A stretch of 64,000 nt of DNA from Macrocystis pyrifera (lineage: Eukaryota; Sar; Phaeophyceae; Laminariales; Laminariaceae). The stretch spans positions 2,294,001 through 2,358,000 of the forward strand of contig JASSKH010000028.1 in assembly GCA_031763025.1 (NCBI GenBank). The letters run 5' to 3'. The notes under the pieces were generated by a model that was not told where the DNA came from, ran no database searches, and was given only the letters and a program-made list of their open reading frames with translations. Both the position numbers and the translations under genes were made by a program. Shown piece after piece: positions 60,468 through 64,000 of this stretch. The first letter of the stretch is position 1; the number at the start of each line of letters is the position of its first letter.

Positions 60468-61697
60468 GCTGGTGCGAGGATAACGCCACAGCATCGCTAC
60501 AAGCTCCCACTGAAAGTGTATTTCTCCTCGCGGGGTGTCACGCCTTCATCCTGTGAAAACCCTCGTGATCTGCCATTTGCCCCCGCCGGGTCTGTCTCGA
60601 CTTCTATGGTGACGTTTTACGTCTCTGTTTTACCCCCTCCTCACTAGTACTTTCACCACGTTTTACGGAACCAAACAGCTGACAATTAGAGAAGGATGAG
60701 AGTGGGATGGCAATAGCAGTAGCAAAAAAGGCAAGCGTCACTACCGTATCATACGTGTGATGAGATATAACACCCCCCCCCCGTATCACACCAGGGTGAT
60801 AAGATAACACCCCCCCCCGTACCACACCAGGGTGATAAGATAACACCCCCCCCCCCGTATCACACCAGGGTGATAATATAACACCCCCCCCCGTATCACA
60901 CGTGTGATAAGATAACACCCCCCGTATCACACGTGTGACAAGATAACACCCCCCCGTATCACACCAGGGTGACAAGATAACACCCCTCCGTATCACACTA
61001 GTGTGATAACATAACACCCCCCCTGTATCACACGTGTGATAACATAACACCCCCCCGTATCACACGTGTGACAAGATAACACCCTTCCGTATCACACTAG
61101 TGTGATAACATAACACCCCCCCGTATCACACTAGTGTGATAAGATAACACCCCCCCGTATCACACTACGGTGACAAGATAACACACCCCCGTATCACACG
61201 TGTGAAAAAATAACACCCCCCCGTATCACACGTGTGATAAAGTAACACCCCTCCGTATCACACTAGTGTGATAAAATAACACCCCCCCGTATCACACTAC
61301 GGTGACAAGATAACACCCCCCCCCCCACCCGTATCACACTACGGTGATAAAACAACACATCCCCTCGGACGTACTTCCAAGCTGATTTTCTCGACAACGG
61401 GGAGAGAGTGAAGAACGCCGAGCAAGGTGTCTATGGAAAAATATCTCGACGAGGTCTTCCCCACTTTTCGTTGGGGTGCGCCCTTAACCCTTTTAGGACG
61501 GTACGCGTAGTCCCGTTTTCGGGACAAACCACTCTAATTCCAAGTAATCTGTCCCCAAAACGGGACTGCAGTCTTAAAGCGTTTTGGAGAAAACCGGCTC
61601 TGAAATTCGTCCTAGTGGTGTATCTTATCTTGGGTGGGTGCTATTAAAGGGGGAATACAGTAACCAGGACCAAATATGCGCAGTAGAAATACTGGAG

Positions 61698-61728
<31 letters not shown>

Positions 61729-64000
61729 TTTCATCATCACTTTTACTTTCCAGCCCACTCGTAGGAGGTTTTACCCTCGACGATCTTCTGGACAAGCCGT
61801 GGTCACAGGTGTCGTCCCTTCTCTCCCCCGGTACGTGCCTTTATTTTTTATCGCGCATAGGGTTCAGCATTCCCACTGCTCGTCGATTTTCATCGAATGT
61901 ACAGCTAACTCACGCTTTCGCGCTTTCCGCTAATAATCAATTTTGTGCAAGAAAAAGTCCCTATGAGCATGCACTCGGTGAGACTCGAACTCACGAAATT
62001 GATCTTGATAGGCTCGCGGACCACCTACCAAGCCAGGTTTTTGTGTATACAGTAAGTCCTGATCACTGTTGTGGTCCCTCGCAATAACACCCTGGACGGA
62101 AATATAAGGATCGTTCGTATATTGAAATTCACTCCAAAGGTTATCTATAATTCGGTTCAGAGTGGTGTCATACGGTATATTCCTGTCTCTCTTGTGTCGT
62201 TCTCCGCAGGGTGACCGATCAATTCGTAATATAGTCAAGGCACCACTTCTCTGCCTATTGTGCCTATCTTTGCCTTCCCAGGCATGCTACTACTACGGTG
62301 GTCCATAGTAAACAGGACCAAACATTGTCAGTAAAAAAGGTAAATATATAGGTTTTTATGTATACCATAGGTCCTATTAACTATGGACTCCCGTAATATC
62401 AAATATCAAATATTACCTATTAATAGTAAGATAGGGGGATTCTAGCCCTTTTTGTCCACATTATTTAGGGCCGACGGTGGGGGCCTGAAACGACAAGTTT
62501 ACCGATTATACCGAATTAAACAATGGTCTCGACTATTTAAGCTGAATTGTTTCATCTACGCCGAAAGTCGATTCTGTGCTACATACAAGTCGATTCTGTG
62601 CTATATATACGAGTAACCTAAGGCTCTTAACTTTCAACTGAGATCGCTGCAGAAGAATTTTCCATAACTTCACACTAAGAGTACTGTTGTAGTAAAAACA
62701 ATAACTAGAGTGAACTACAGTGAGTACTTTCGCAAAAGAAGGACACGACACATCGCTGGAGAGTAACTCACGCTTTCCAACATTTTTCGATAGATTTTCA
62801 CTACACAGAACAGTGTTGTAAGAAGTGGACTCTCACTCCATCGTATGCTGAAATACTGTTACAAGAAGTGGATTCTCACTTCATCGTATGCTGACATATT
62901 ATTGCAAGAAGTGGACTCTCACTCCTCACGTTAAAATCTTCCAACACAATAAAAAAAAGAAAGAAAACAAAAACTCACGGCTTCAAGAAGAGCCAGAGAC
63001 ACGCCAACGTTGTAGAAGATGCTATACTATAATCAAGCGAGGAGCCCCGGAAAAATCCTGGAAAATTCCAGGTGCACTCCTATCGTAGCATGCATCATAC
63101 ACACCAGTATATATAATAATTTATCTTCCCCATTCATTATCTTCGCCCTTCCTTTCTTTCTCCATCCTCCCTAGTCGTAACTCAGATTCGGGGTCACATA
63201 AGCAGGCTCTCCCGCCCCCTTCCCAGCGCCGATTGTGGCTTTGCATTTTTATCGCGAGGAGAACTGAGCCTTTCCCTCCCTTGTAGTATGCATCAATCAG
63301 GCCAGACAATTCTTGCCGTACGTGCAGTAGTATTATTGGTCTTTTCTTGCTTACGAGGTACCTGGTATGTATTTTGCTTCATCCTAAAATATGTTGCAGT
63401 TGTCCCTCTCCGTTATCTCACGTACGTCCGCCTCTCCCTCGGAGTAACGAAAAAAAAAAAAAAACACACACACACACACACACTATCTGTCTCTCGCTTG
63501 TCAGTCTCTTCCCCCCCCTCCCACCGCAGAGAAGCAGATAAAGACCGCTGTTTACGTCTCTCTCCCTTGTCAATATCAGCCCCATTCTTGGTCGTATAAC
63601 CCGACGTGCTCCGTCTCTGGCTTTGTAGAGATTCGAGGGTATATTAACATACGAATACGGCCATGCATAACAACCCCCCCCCCCCCCCCCCCCCCCCCCC
63701 CGCCCCCCCCCCCACATATCGGTGCGCTCTGCTTCAAAAGGGACGCGTGGTCGAGAGTCAACATAAGCAACAAATAAGTACCCGCCCCCCCCCCCCCCTC
63801 CTCTCCTTATCCCCATTCCCTCGTGTCCTCACCATGTCAAGCTTGGGCAGGGGGTACCTCTCCTGGAAGAAGTCATCGTACAAGTCAAGAGTCTTCTCGG
63901 CCACCTCAAGCGCGAAGGTCCCCAGGTGGCTCTTTCCCGGCGGCGTGTACACTCGCACCGCAACTCTCCCTCTTTGGTGGAGCCTTGCACGTAATCGAAC
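37498..64000 (-). CDS. M1 zinc aminopeptidase, puromycin-sensitive type (5'-partial, 15 exons visible)
   Basis: Cleaves N-terminal residues from peptides; family members are cytosolic or nuclear. Exons, 5' to 3': 64000-63833, 60355-60272, 58869-58775, 57877-57717, 52731-52606, 50609-50520, 49287-49187, 48777-48645, 47839-47708, 46974-46822, 46000-45846, 43172-43016, 41754-41600, 39963-39801, 37650-37498. The exonic sequence amounts to about 673 codons, matching the human enzyme from its VRVYTP segment to the end, so roughly 250 N-terminal codons lie beyond the window. Motifs: substrate-binding GAMENWG (exon 2), [16 protein letters not shown] (exon 3) and the third zinc ligand in WLNEGFA (exon 4), then the ERAP1-like C-terminal helical domain. 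All junctions agree in phase. Two apparent indels (exons 1 and 4) and two GC donors are odd; see the exon entries. Confidence 0.95.
37775..37925. repeat. Tandem repeat, about 50-bp unit, intron 14
   Basis: About three to four units of ACGCCTGCCTTCTGAGGCT-CTATAGGGGTGCACCTACT. Confidence 0.85.
37926..39800. other. Rest of intron 14
   Basis: Poly(G)/(C) runs (38488-38501, 38874-38910, 39650-39664), A-rich runs, no recognisable transposon. Minus- and plus-strand frames here are short and uncharacteristic. Confidence 0.5.
39801..39963 (-). CDS. Aminopeptidase exon 14
   Basis: [20 protein letters not shown] ... [17 protein letters not shown]; phase 2 to 0; donor GTATAA. Confidence 0.94.
40341..40612 (+). 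mobile_element. Repeat family H (copy 3)
   Basis: From GTGGCCACACC through AAGCGGTTCTTACTAGGATG, CAGCTCACCCTTCATGAGAC, TCCGTCCCGGCATTGTAGGG and ACGGCTACGGTCATGG to GAGTACACC. Confidence 0.75.
40618..40810 (+). mobile_element. LINE-2 tail (copy a) with C-rich end
   Basis: Last codons of a LINE-2 protein (GCGCCAAACTGTTGGAGGTG..., GGTCAAATGACTAAGGCAAG, CAACAAATGAGTA) followed by 14 C and a CA run. Confidence 0.7.
40947..41051 (-). repeat. MITE-A copy 7
   Basis: TA-flanked; ends TTCCGGGGG and CCCCCATAA. Confidence 0.9.
41065..41170 (-). repeat. MITE-A copy 8
   Basis: TA-flanked; complete; only 13 bp from copy 7 and very similar to it. Confidence 0.92.
41175..41500 (+). mobile_element. LINE-2 tail (copy b) with C-rich end
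   Basis: Encodes [20 protein letters not shown] and, after a break, the [16 protein letters not shown] region of a non-LTR retroelement C-terminus; ends CAACAAATGAGTAC then C-rich sequence. The stop TGA at 41259 and a frame break are visible. Confidence 0.75.
41600..41754 (-). CDS. Aminopeptidase exon 13, followed by a GC donor
   Basis: [20 protein letters not shown] ... [14 protein letters not shown]; phase 0 to 2. Donor CAACAG|GCGAGT: the frame would stop at TAG four codons on if unspliced. Using the next GT would throw the following exon out of frame. Confidence 0.92.
41905..42062. repeat. MITE-C copy 2
   Basis: GATCATCGATTCCCAC...TAATTCTGCATGATC, related to 24035-24183; contains GATCTACAGATGATCTACAG repeats like the satellite at 49.9 kb. 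Confidence 0.6.
42063..43015. other. Rest of intron 12, with a C40 homopolymer
   Basis: No transposon recognised. 42868-42907 is 40 consecutive C, ending 108 bp from exon 12. The Pro-rich open frames over it are artefacts. Confidence 0.6.
43016..43172 (-). CDS. Aminopeptidase exon 12
   Basis: [20 protein letters not shown] ... [14 protein letters not shown]; phase 2 to 0; donor GTGCTG. Confidence 0.94.
43173..43600. other. Intron 11, proximal part
   Basis: Nothing recognised apart from GACTGGC/CAGTCGA repeats (43320-43385) and a TACCTGGTA site at 43574. Confidence 0.5.
43603..43777. repeat. MITE-B copy 4, split by MITE-A copy 9
   Basis: Left half TTTAGGGCTGCAGCCAGTCC to GGGGACCAA, right half CAGTCGGGACTGCGGTCCTG then AAAGGGTT; the MITE-A element sits in the middle. 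Confidence 0.75.
43642..43750 (-). repeat. MITE-A copy 9, inside MITE-B copy 4
   Basis: TTACGGGGGGCC left end; right terminus diverged. Carries an extra CCTGGTA after a TA (43688-43696) relative to other copies. Confidence 0.85.
43832..43936 (+). repeat. MITE-A copy 10
   Basis: TTACGGGAGACC...GGATCCCCGTAA. Confidence 0.88.
44171..44217. repeat. MITE-B copy 5 (half)
   Basis: TTCCAAGTAGTTTGTCCCC-ACACAGTACCGCAG arm only. Confidence 0.6.
44345..44430 (-). repeat. MITE-A copy 11 (variant subfamily)
   Basis: TTACGGGGGGTATAGTAATC start, GGACCCATCACATAC middle, degenerate right end. Contains TACCAGGTA at 44392. Confidence 0.7.
44441..44486 (+). repeat. MITE-A copy 12 (half)
   Basis: TTACGGAGGACCATAGTAAA to TCAGTAAAAGTA; right half absent. 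Confidence 0.7.
44553..44657 (+). repeat. MITE-A copy 13
   Basis: TTGTGGGGGAACATGG...GGACTCCCGTAA, TA-flanked. Confidence 0.85.
44671..44785 (-). repeat. MITE-A copy 14 (variant subfamily)
   Basis: CTACCGGGGGGTATAGTAATC...CCATGTTCCCCGGCAA. Same subfamily as copy 11; has TGCCTGGTAC at the position where copy 11 has TACCAGGTA. Confidence 0.75.
44792..44882. repeat. MITE-B copy 6 (well preserved)
   Basis: TTAA at 44788 and 44883; both arms intact (TTTAGTACCGCAGTCCCG / CGGGACTGCGGTACTAAA). Confidence 0.92.
45048..45428 (+). mobile_element. Repeat family H (copy 2, full length)
   Basis: Begins after a C run with GGAAGAACCCTTTTACTCCG, contains the GTTACATCGTGAACCC and AAGCGGTTCTTCGCAGGATG blocks and ends CGCATGATAATGGGTACACC followed by C. 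Confidence 0.75.
45461..45566 (+). repeat. MITE-A copy 15
   Basis: Complete, TA-flanked, strong arms. Confidence 0.92.
45846..46000 (-). CDS. Aminopeptidase exon 11
   Basis: [20 protein letters not shown] ... [12 protein letters not shown]; phase 0 to 2; consensus donor GTGAGT. A poly(T) tract (minus strand) precedes the acceptor. Confidence 0.94.
46001..46821. other. Intron 10
   Basis: A (ACAG)n/A-rich stretch at 46006-46060, a GGTGTGTTATCTTATCACCC palindrome-type block at 46348-46378 related to the 60.8 kb satellite, and the donor-like repeats at 46727-46830. Confidence 0.6.
46727..46830 (-). repeat. Four copies of the exon 10 donor sequence
   Basis: On the minus strand CTCGATAAG-GTAC-ACAC (46819-46830, the used donor) recurs as CTCAATAAGGTAC (46781), CTCGATAAGGTAC (46755) and CTCGATAGGGTAC (46729), spaced about 26-38 bp. 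Confidence 0.8.
46822..46974 (-). CDS. Aminopeptidase exon 10
   Basis: 51 codons: [20 protein letters not shown] ... [14 protein letters not shown]; phase 0/0. Acceptor GAATGAAG is weak. The donor region CTCGATAAG|GTAC is repeated three more times just downstream in the intron. Confidence 0.9.
47185..47285. repeat. Minisatellite, about 18-bp CCGACCGCCACCTTCGTA unit (part 1)
   Basis: Four to five diverged units of the ACCGACCGCCACCTTCGT type in intron 9. Confidence 0.8.
47495..47705. repeat. Same minisatellite (part 2)
   Basis: About ten diverged units running right up to the exon 9 donor; the Thr/Pro/Arg-rich open frames here come from the repeat. Confidence 0.8.
47708..47839 (-). CDS. Aminopeptidase exon 9
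   Basis: 44 codons: [20 protein letters not shown] ... [11 protein letters not shown]; phase 0/0; donor GTCGGT. Confidence 0.93.
47840..48644. other. Intron 8 (GC donor)
   Basis: A-rich on the plus strand (47920-48120), G17 at 48126. No transposon recognised. Confidence 0.55.
48645..48777 (-). CDS. Aminopeptidase exon 8, followed by a GC donor
   Basis: [20 protein letters not shown] ... [13 protein letters not shown]; phase 2 to 0. The donor is AAG|GCGAGG. The next GT downstream would bring the following exon out of frame with an early stop, so a GC-AG intron is the best reading. Confidence 0.9.
48778..49186. other. Intron 7
   Basis: Contains TACCAGGTA at 48779, overlapping the exon 8 acceptor, TACCTGGTA at 48877, and a G16 run at about 48990-49006. 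Confidence 0.6.
49187..49287 (-). CDS. Aminopeptidase exon 7
   Basis: [20 protein letters not shown] then [13 protein letters not shown]; phase 0 to 2; donor GTGAGG. Confidence 0.95.
49360..49545. repeat. CAT/CAC microsatellite and GGAGAC repeat
   Basis: CATCAC/CACCAC triplets at 49385-49500, then five GGAGAC units at 49515-49540. Confidence 0.9.
49933..50110. repeat. Satellite AGATCATCTACAGAT, about 16-18-bp unit
   Basis: About ten units of ACAGATAGATCATCTAC; related words occur in MITE-C. Confidence 0.9.
50256..50334. repeat. Tandem GATCATACA units
   Basis: Seven to eight units of CAGATCATA-type sequence. Confidence 0.85.
50520..50609 (-). CDS. Aminopeptidase exon 6
   Basis: 30 codons: [20 protein letters not shown] then [10 protein letters not shown]; phase 0/0. 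A three-unit tandem repeat (50617-50692) supplies the pyrimidine-rich tract of its acceptor. Confidence 0.95.
50617..50692. repeat. Three tandem 24-bp units at the exon 6 acceptor
   Basis: GCGCGAGAGAAGAGAAACAC units; on the minus strand each is a pyrimidine tract (GTGTTTCTCTTCTCTCGCG). Confidence 0.9.
51000..51170. repeat. Tandem repeat, about 30-bp unit with TACCCGGGTA palindrome
   Basis: About six units of GAGGGTACATACCCGGGTAT followed by TTACTGT. Confidence 0.88.
51245..51430. repeat. Clustered CCGGCACTATA words
   Basis: At least five copies of AACCGGCACTAT at irregular spacing. Confidence 0.7.
51784..51910. pseudogene. Partial duplicate of the exon 5 region
   Basis: 51784-51868 resembles 52089-52165 (ATCGGGAGATGCA-GG-TAAGGTC), and 51875-51908 resembles the donor side of exon 5 (CAGTACC-TCAGACCCTTCTTGAA ... 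TCTTCACAACG) with a central part missing. A tandem duplication that has decayed. Confidence 0.65.
52204..52525 (-). mobile_element. SINE S1 copy b, with a tRNA-Met-like head
   Basis: Minus strand: head TCCTCCTGGCGCAGTGGG (box A TGGCGCAGTGG) ... TAGCGTTTCACTAATTTCG-TGAGTTCGAGTCTCAC (box B), then the S1 body, ending in poly(A) (plus-strand T19 at 52204-52222). The head differs from that of copies a and c up to the shared AATTTCGTGAG. Confidence 0.85.
52543..52598 (+). mobile_element. LINE-1 tail fragment (copy F)
   Basis: GGTTGTGCTGGATGTCGACG, GGTAGAAAGAACGGTTTCAT and GTGAAAACACACACAG. Ends about seven bases before the exon 5 donor. Confidence 0.8.
52606..52731 (-). CDS. Aminopeptidase exon 5
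   Basis: 42 codons: [20 protein letters not shown], then [20 protein letters not shown] and LQ; phase 0/0. Seven bases past its donor (GTACTG) a LINE-1 tail fragment begins. Confidence 0.95.
52944..52972. repeat. MITE-A copy 16 (end only)
   Basis: TTACGGAGGACCATAGTAAC then TAGGACC. Confidence 0.65.
53164..53259 (-). repeat. MITE-A copy 17 (left end missing)
   Basis: CATGGTACGCACAAAAACC to CCCCCGTAA, with a T-rich insertion before the right end. Confidence 0.7.
53320..53426 (-). repeat. MITE-A copy 18
   Basis: TTACGGAGGGCCATAGTTAA ... CCCCCCGTAA. Confidence 0.9.
53507..53611 (-). repeat. MITE-A copy 19
   Basis: Complete; TA-flanked; right end GGTCCCCCGTAA. Confidence 0.92.
53620..56100. 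other. Middle of intron 4
   Basis: No conserved gene. A 140-codon frame at 55293-55715 (plus) has two hydrophobic stretches but no family resemblance. GAGCGAGCGTAGCGG...GCGAAGCG words occur at 55752 and 55931. TACCAGGTA at 54058 and 55987. Confidence 0.5.
56135..56390. repeat. Tandem repeat, about 43-bp unit
   Basis: Five units of AATTCCGACGATTTTGGGT followed by GAGGAGCCCCGTCATTCGGAACG. Confidence 0.9.
56527..56570. repeat. MITE-B copy 7 (half)
   Basis: CCCTTTTAGTACAGCACTGC ... GGGGACCAA. Confidence 0.65.
56605..56698. repeat. MITE-B copy 8
   Basis: TTAA at 56601 and 56699; CCCTTTTCGCACTGCAGTCTCG ... CTAAAAGGG. Confidence 0.9.
56985..57089 (-). repeat. MITE-A copy 20
   Basis: GTACGGGGGGCC left end, right end GGTCCCCCGTAA plus TA. 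Confidence 0.88.
57525..57613. repeat. MITE-B copy 9 (diverged ends)
   Basis: CTGCAGTCCCGTTTTGAGGGACAAA and TTTGTCCCCAACACGGCACTGCAG arms. Confidence 0.8.
57717..57877 (-). CDS. Aminopeptidase exon 4 (third zinc ligand), with an apparent 1-base insertion
   Basis: [20 protein letters not shown] carries the zinc-ligand Glu. After MWEQ the sequence is CAGTTTCGTCGTG where CAGTTCGTCGTG would keep the frame ([20 protein letters not shown]). One T too many in a TTT run (plus-strand AAA at 57781-57783) sends the frame to a stop three codons later. Without it the exon is 160 nt and all phases agree. Confidence 0.92.
57878..58774. other. Intron 3
   Basis: Poly(A) runs at 57906 and 58108; no transposon recognised. 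Confidence 0.5.
58775..58869 (-). CDS. Aminopeptidase exon 3 (HEXXH zinc motif)
   Basis: [20 protein letters not shown] then [12 protein letters not shown]. The HELAH pair of zinc ligands and the catalytic Glu are intact. Phase 0 to 2; donor GTGAGC. Confidence 0.95.
58948..59290 (-). mobile_element. LINE-2 tail (copy c)
   Basis: Minus strand frame [40 protein letters not shown], ... [10 protein letters not shown]-terminal end of a non-LTR retroelement protein with a stop, then GAGTACG and a C-rich tail. Confidence 0.78.
59308..59428 (-). mobile_element. Repeat family H, 3' end (copy 4) with C27 tail
   Basis: On the minus strand: GTCGGTGAAAACCCGACGTG ... ACGGCCATGCATGATATTGAGTA followed by 27 C (plus-strand G27 at 59308-59334). 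Confidence 0.75.
59435..59522 (-). mobile_element. LINE-2 tail (copy d) with C18 tail
   Basis: GGTGCTCCGTCTCGAAAGGG ... AAGCAACAAATTAGTACG then about 18 C on the minus strand. Confidence 0.75.
59700..60215. repeat. Minisatellite, about 33-bp unit, intron 2
   Basis: About fifteen units of AGCAGCGACAGGCCAATCAG-TACCTCAACTTGA, ending some 55 bp before the exon 2 donor. Confidence 0.92.
60272..60355 (-). CDS. Aminopeptidase exon 2 (GAMEN motif)
   Basis: 28 codons: [20 protein letters not shown] then [13 protein letters not shown] binds the substrate N-terminus. Acceptor AACAG, donor GTGTGG, phase 0/0. Confidence 0.95.
60439..60468. repeat. G30 homopolymer
   Basis: Thirty consecutive G about 85 bp upstream (in gene sense) of exon 2. 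Confidence 0.9.
60765..61350. repeat. Satellite with palindromic core, about 32-bp unit
   Basis: About eighteen units of AACACCCCCCCGTATCACAC-GTGTGATAAGAT. Cores vary: CACACGTGTG, CACACTAGTGTG, CACACCAGGGTG, CACACTACGGTG. Confidence 0.92.
61488..61583. repeat. MITE-B copy 10
   Basis: TTAA at 61484; CCCTTTTAGGACGG ... AACGGGACTGCAGTCTTAAAG. Confidence 0.8.
61644..62084 (+). repeat. MITE-A copy 21, split by SINE S1 copy c
   Basis: Left half AAAGGGGGAATACAGTAACC ... AGTAGAAATACTGG; right half TTTTTGTGTATACAGTAAGTCC to CCTCGCAA; TA on both outer sides. Confidence 0.78.
61721..62036 (-). mobile_element. SINE S1 copy c, inside MITE-A copy 21
   Basis: Minus strand: CTGGCTTGGTAGGTGGTCC (box A) ... 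GTGAGTTCGAGTCTCAC (box B), S1 body, then poly(A) and an (AT)n run. Body nearly identical to copies a and b. Confidence 0.87.
62293..62396 (+). repeat. MITE-A copy 22
   Basis: CTACGGTGGTCCATAGTAAA ... GGACTCCCGTAA, TA-flanked. Confidence 0.9.
62397..63590. other. Distal part of intron 1
   Basis: Three diverged tandem units of GAAGTGGACTCTCACTCCATCG at 62818-62925, TACCTGGTA at 63359, (CA)n at 63463. No gene supported. Confidence 0.5.
63594..63701 (+). mobile_element. Repeat family H, 3' end (copy 6) with C28 tail
   Basis: TATAACCCGACGTGCTCCGT ... GAATACGGCCATGCATAACAA followed by 28 C. Confidence 0.7.
63724..63800 (+). mobile_element. LINE-2 tail (copy e) with C-rich end
   Basis: GCTTCAAAAGGGACGCGTGG, GTCAACATAAGCAACAAATA, AGTACCCG then a C run that ends 33 bp from the exon 1 donor. 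Confidence 0.6.
63833..64000 (-). CDS. Aminopeptidase exon 1 of the window, with an apparent 2-base insertion
   Basis: From the window edge [11 protein letters not shown] reads in one frame and [20 protein letters not shown] in another. The human enzyme has FDFVETRSKDGVCVRVYTPVGK without a gap, so both halves are real. The sequence has GAGAG where GAG is expected (plus-strand CTCT at 63964-63967). Ends LPKLDM, donor GTGAGG, phase 0. Sequencing error, allelic damage and true loss cannot be told apart here. Confidence 0.9.

Noticed and set aside
60765-61350. CRISPR-like array
   Set aside because: Units are contiguous without unique spacers, and the DNA is eukaryotic.
61584-62087. 167-codon frame
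   Set aside because: Antisense of SINE S1 copy c plus MITE sequence.
37498-64000. Calling the aminopeptidase a pseudogene
   Set aside because: Only two small indels are seen, one in a homopolymer, while 13 exons, all splice phases and the active-site residues are intact; an error or an allele-level defect is at least as likely.

Overview
The window looks like nuclear DNA of a multicellular stramenopile, most likely a brown alga. This rests on GC-rich exons set in long repeat-filled introns and on the style of the protein sequences; no marker gene proves it. Host coding sequence is sparse. (i) A puromycin-sensitive-type M1 aminopeptidase lies on the minus strand from the right edge (64000) down to its stop at 37498, in 15 visible exons spread over 26.5 kb; its N-terminal part is outside the window. 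(ii) An intronless gene on the minus strand (29001-29864) encodes a 287-residue protein built of about 58-residue repeats, of unknown function. (iii) The first 37 codons of a paralogue of that gene lie on the minus strand at 1-111. Almost everything else is transposable-element and tandem-repeat DNA.

1-8.9 kb: start of the paralogue, AT-rich spacer, LINE and MITE fragments, then the 3' part of a non-LTR element (LINE-3) interrupted by an LTR-type element that itself holds a TRIM. 8.9-15.6 kb: a 5'-truncated LINE (LINE-1 copy B) split by a Ty1/copia-type element with near-identical LTRs and a 5-bp target duplication. 15.9-18.4 kb: SINE, an inverted LINE-1 tail pair, tandem hairpin units and MITEs. 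18.4-23.2 kb: the longest LINE-1 copy (A), with endonuclease and reverse transcriptase regions. 23.4-25.7 kb: TRIMs, MITEs and a minisatellite. 26-29 kb: spacer. 29-37.5 kb: the repeat-protein gene, nested Harbinger-like elements, tandem repeats and a hairpin-rich stretch that may be a structured RNA. 37.5-64 kb: the aminopeptidase gene, whose introns carry MITEs, SINEs, LINE tails, satellites and very long C/G tracts.

Two short palindromic MITE families dominate. MITE-A (about 105 bp, TTACGGGGG ends, TA target site) has 22 copies or pieces. MITE-B (about 90 bp, TTAA target site) has 10. A 9-bp palindrome, TACCWGGTA, occurs exactly at 24 places against about 0.5 expected by chance. Where related repeat copies can be compared it appears as CCWGG plus a duplicated TA, which looks like an excision footprint of a TA-targeting transposon. 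Two further repeat families end in GAGTA followed by a C tract, suggesting non-LTR elements with poly(C) tails.

The aminopeptidase exons join in phase throughout, but two exons contain apparent indels and two of the 14 introns have GC donors. I did not find a recognisable multi-gene system. The interest here lies in mobile-element biology, splicing and the unknown repeat protein.
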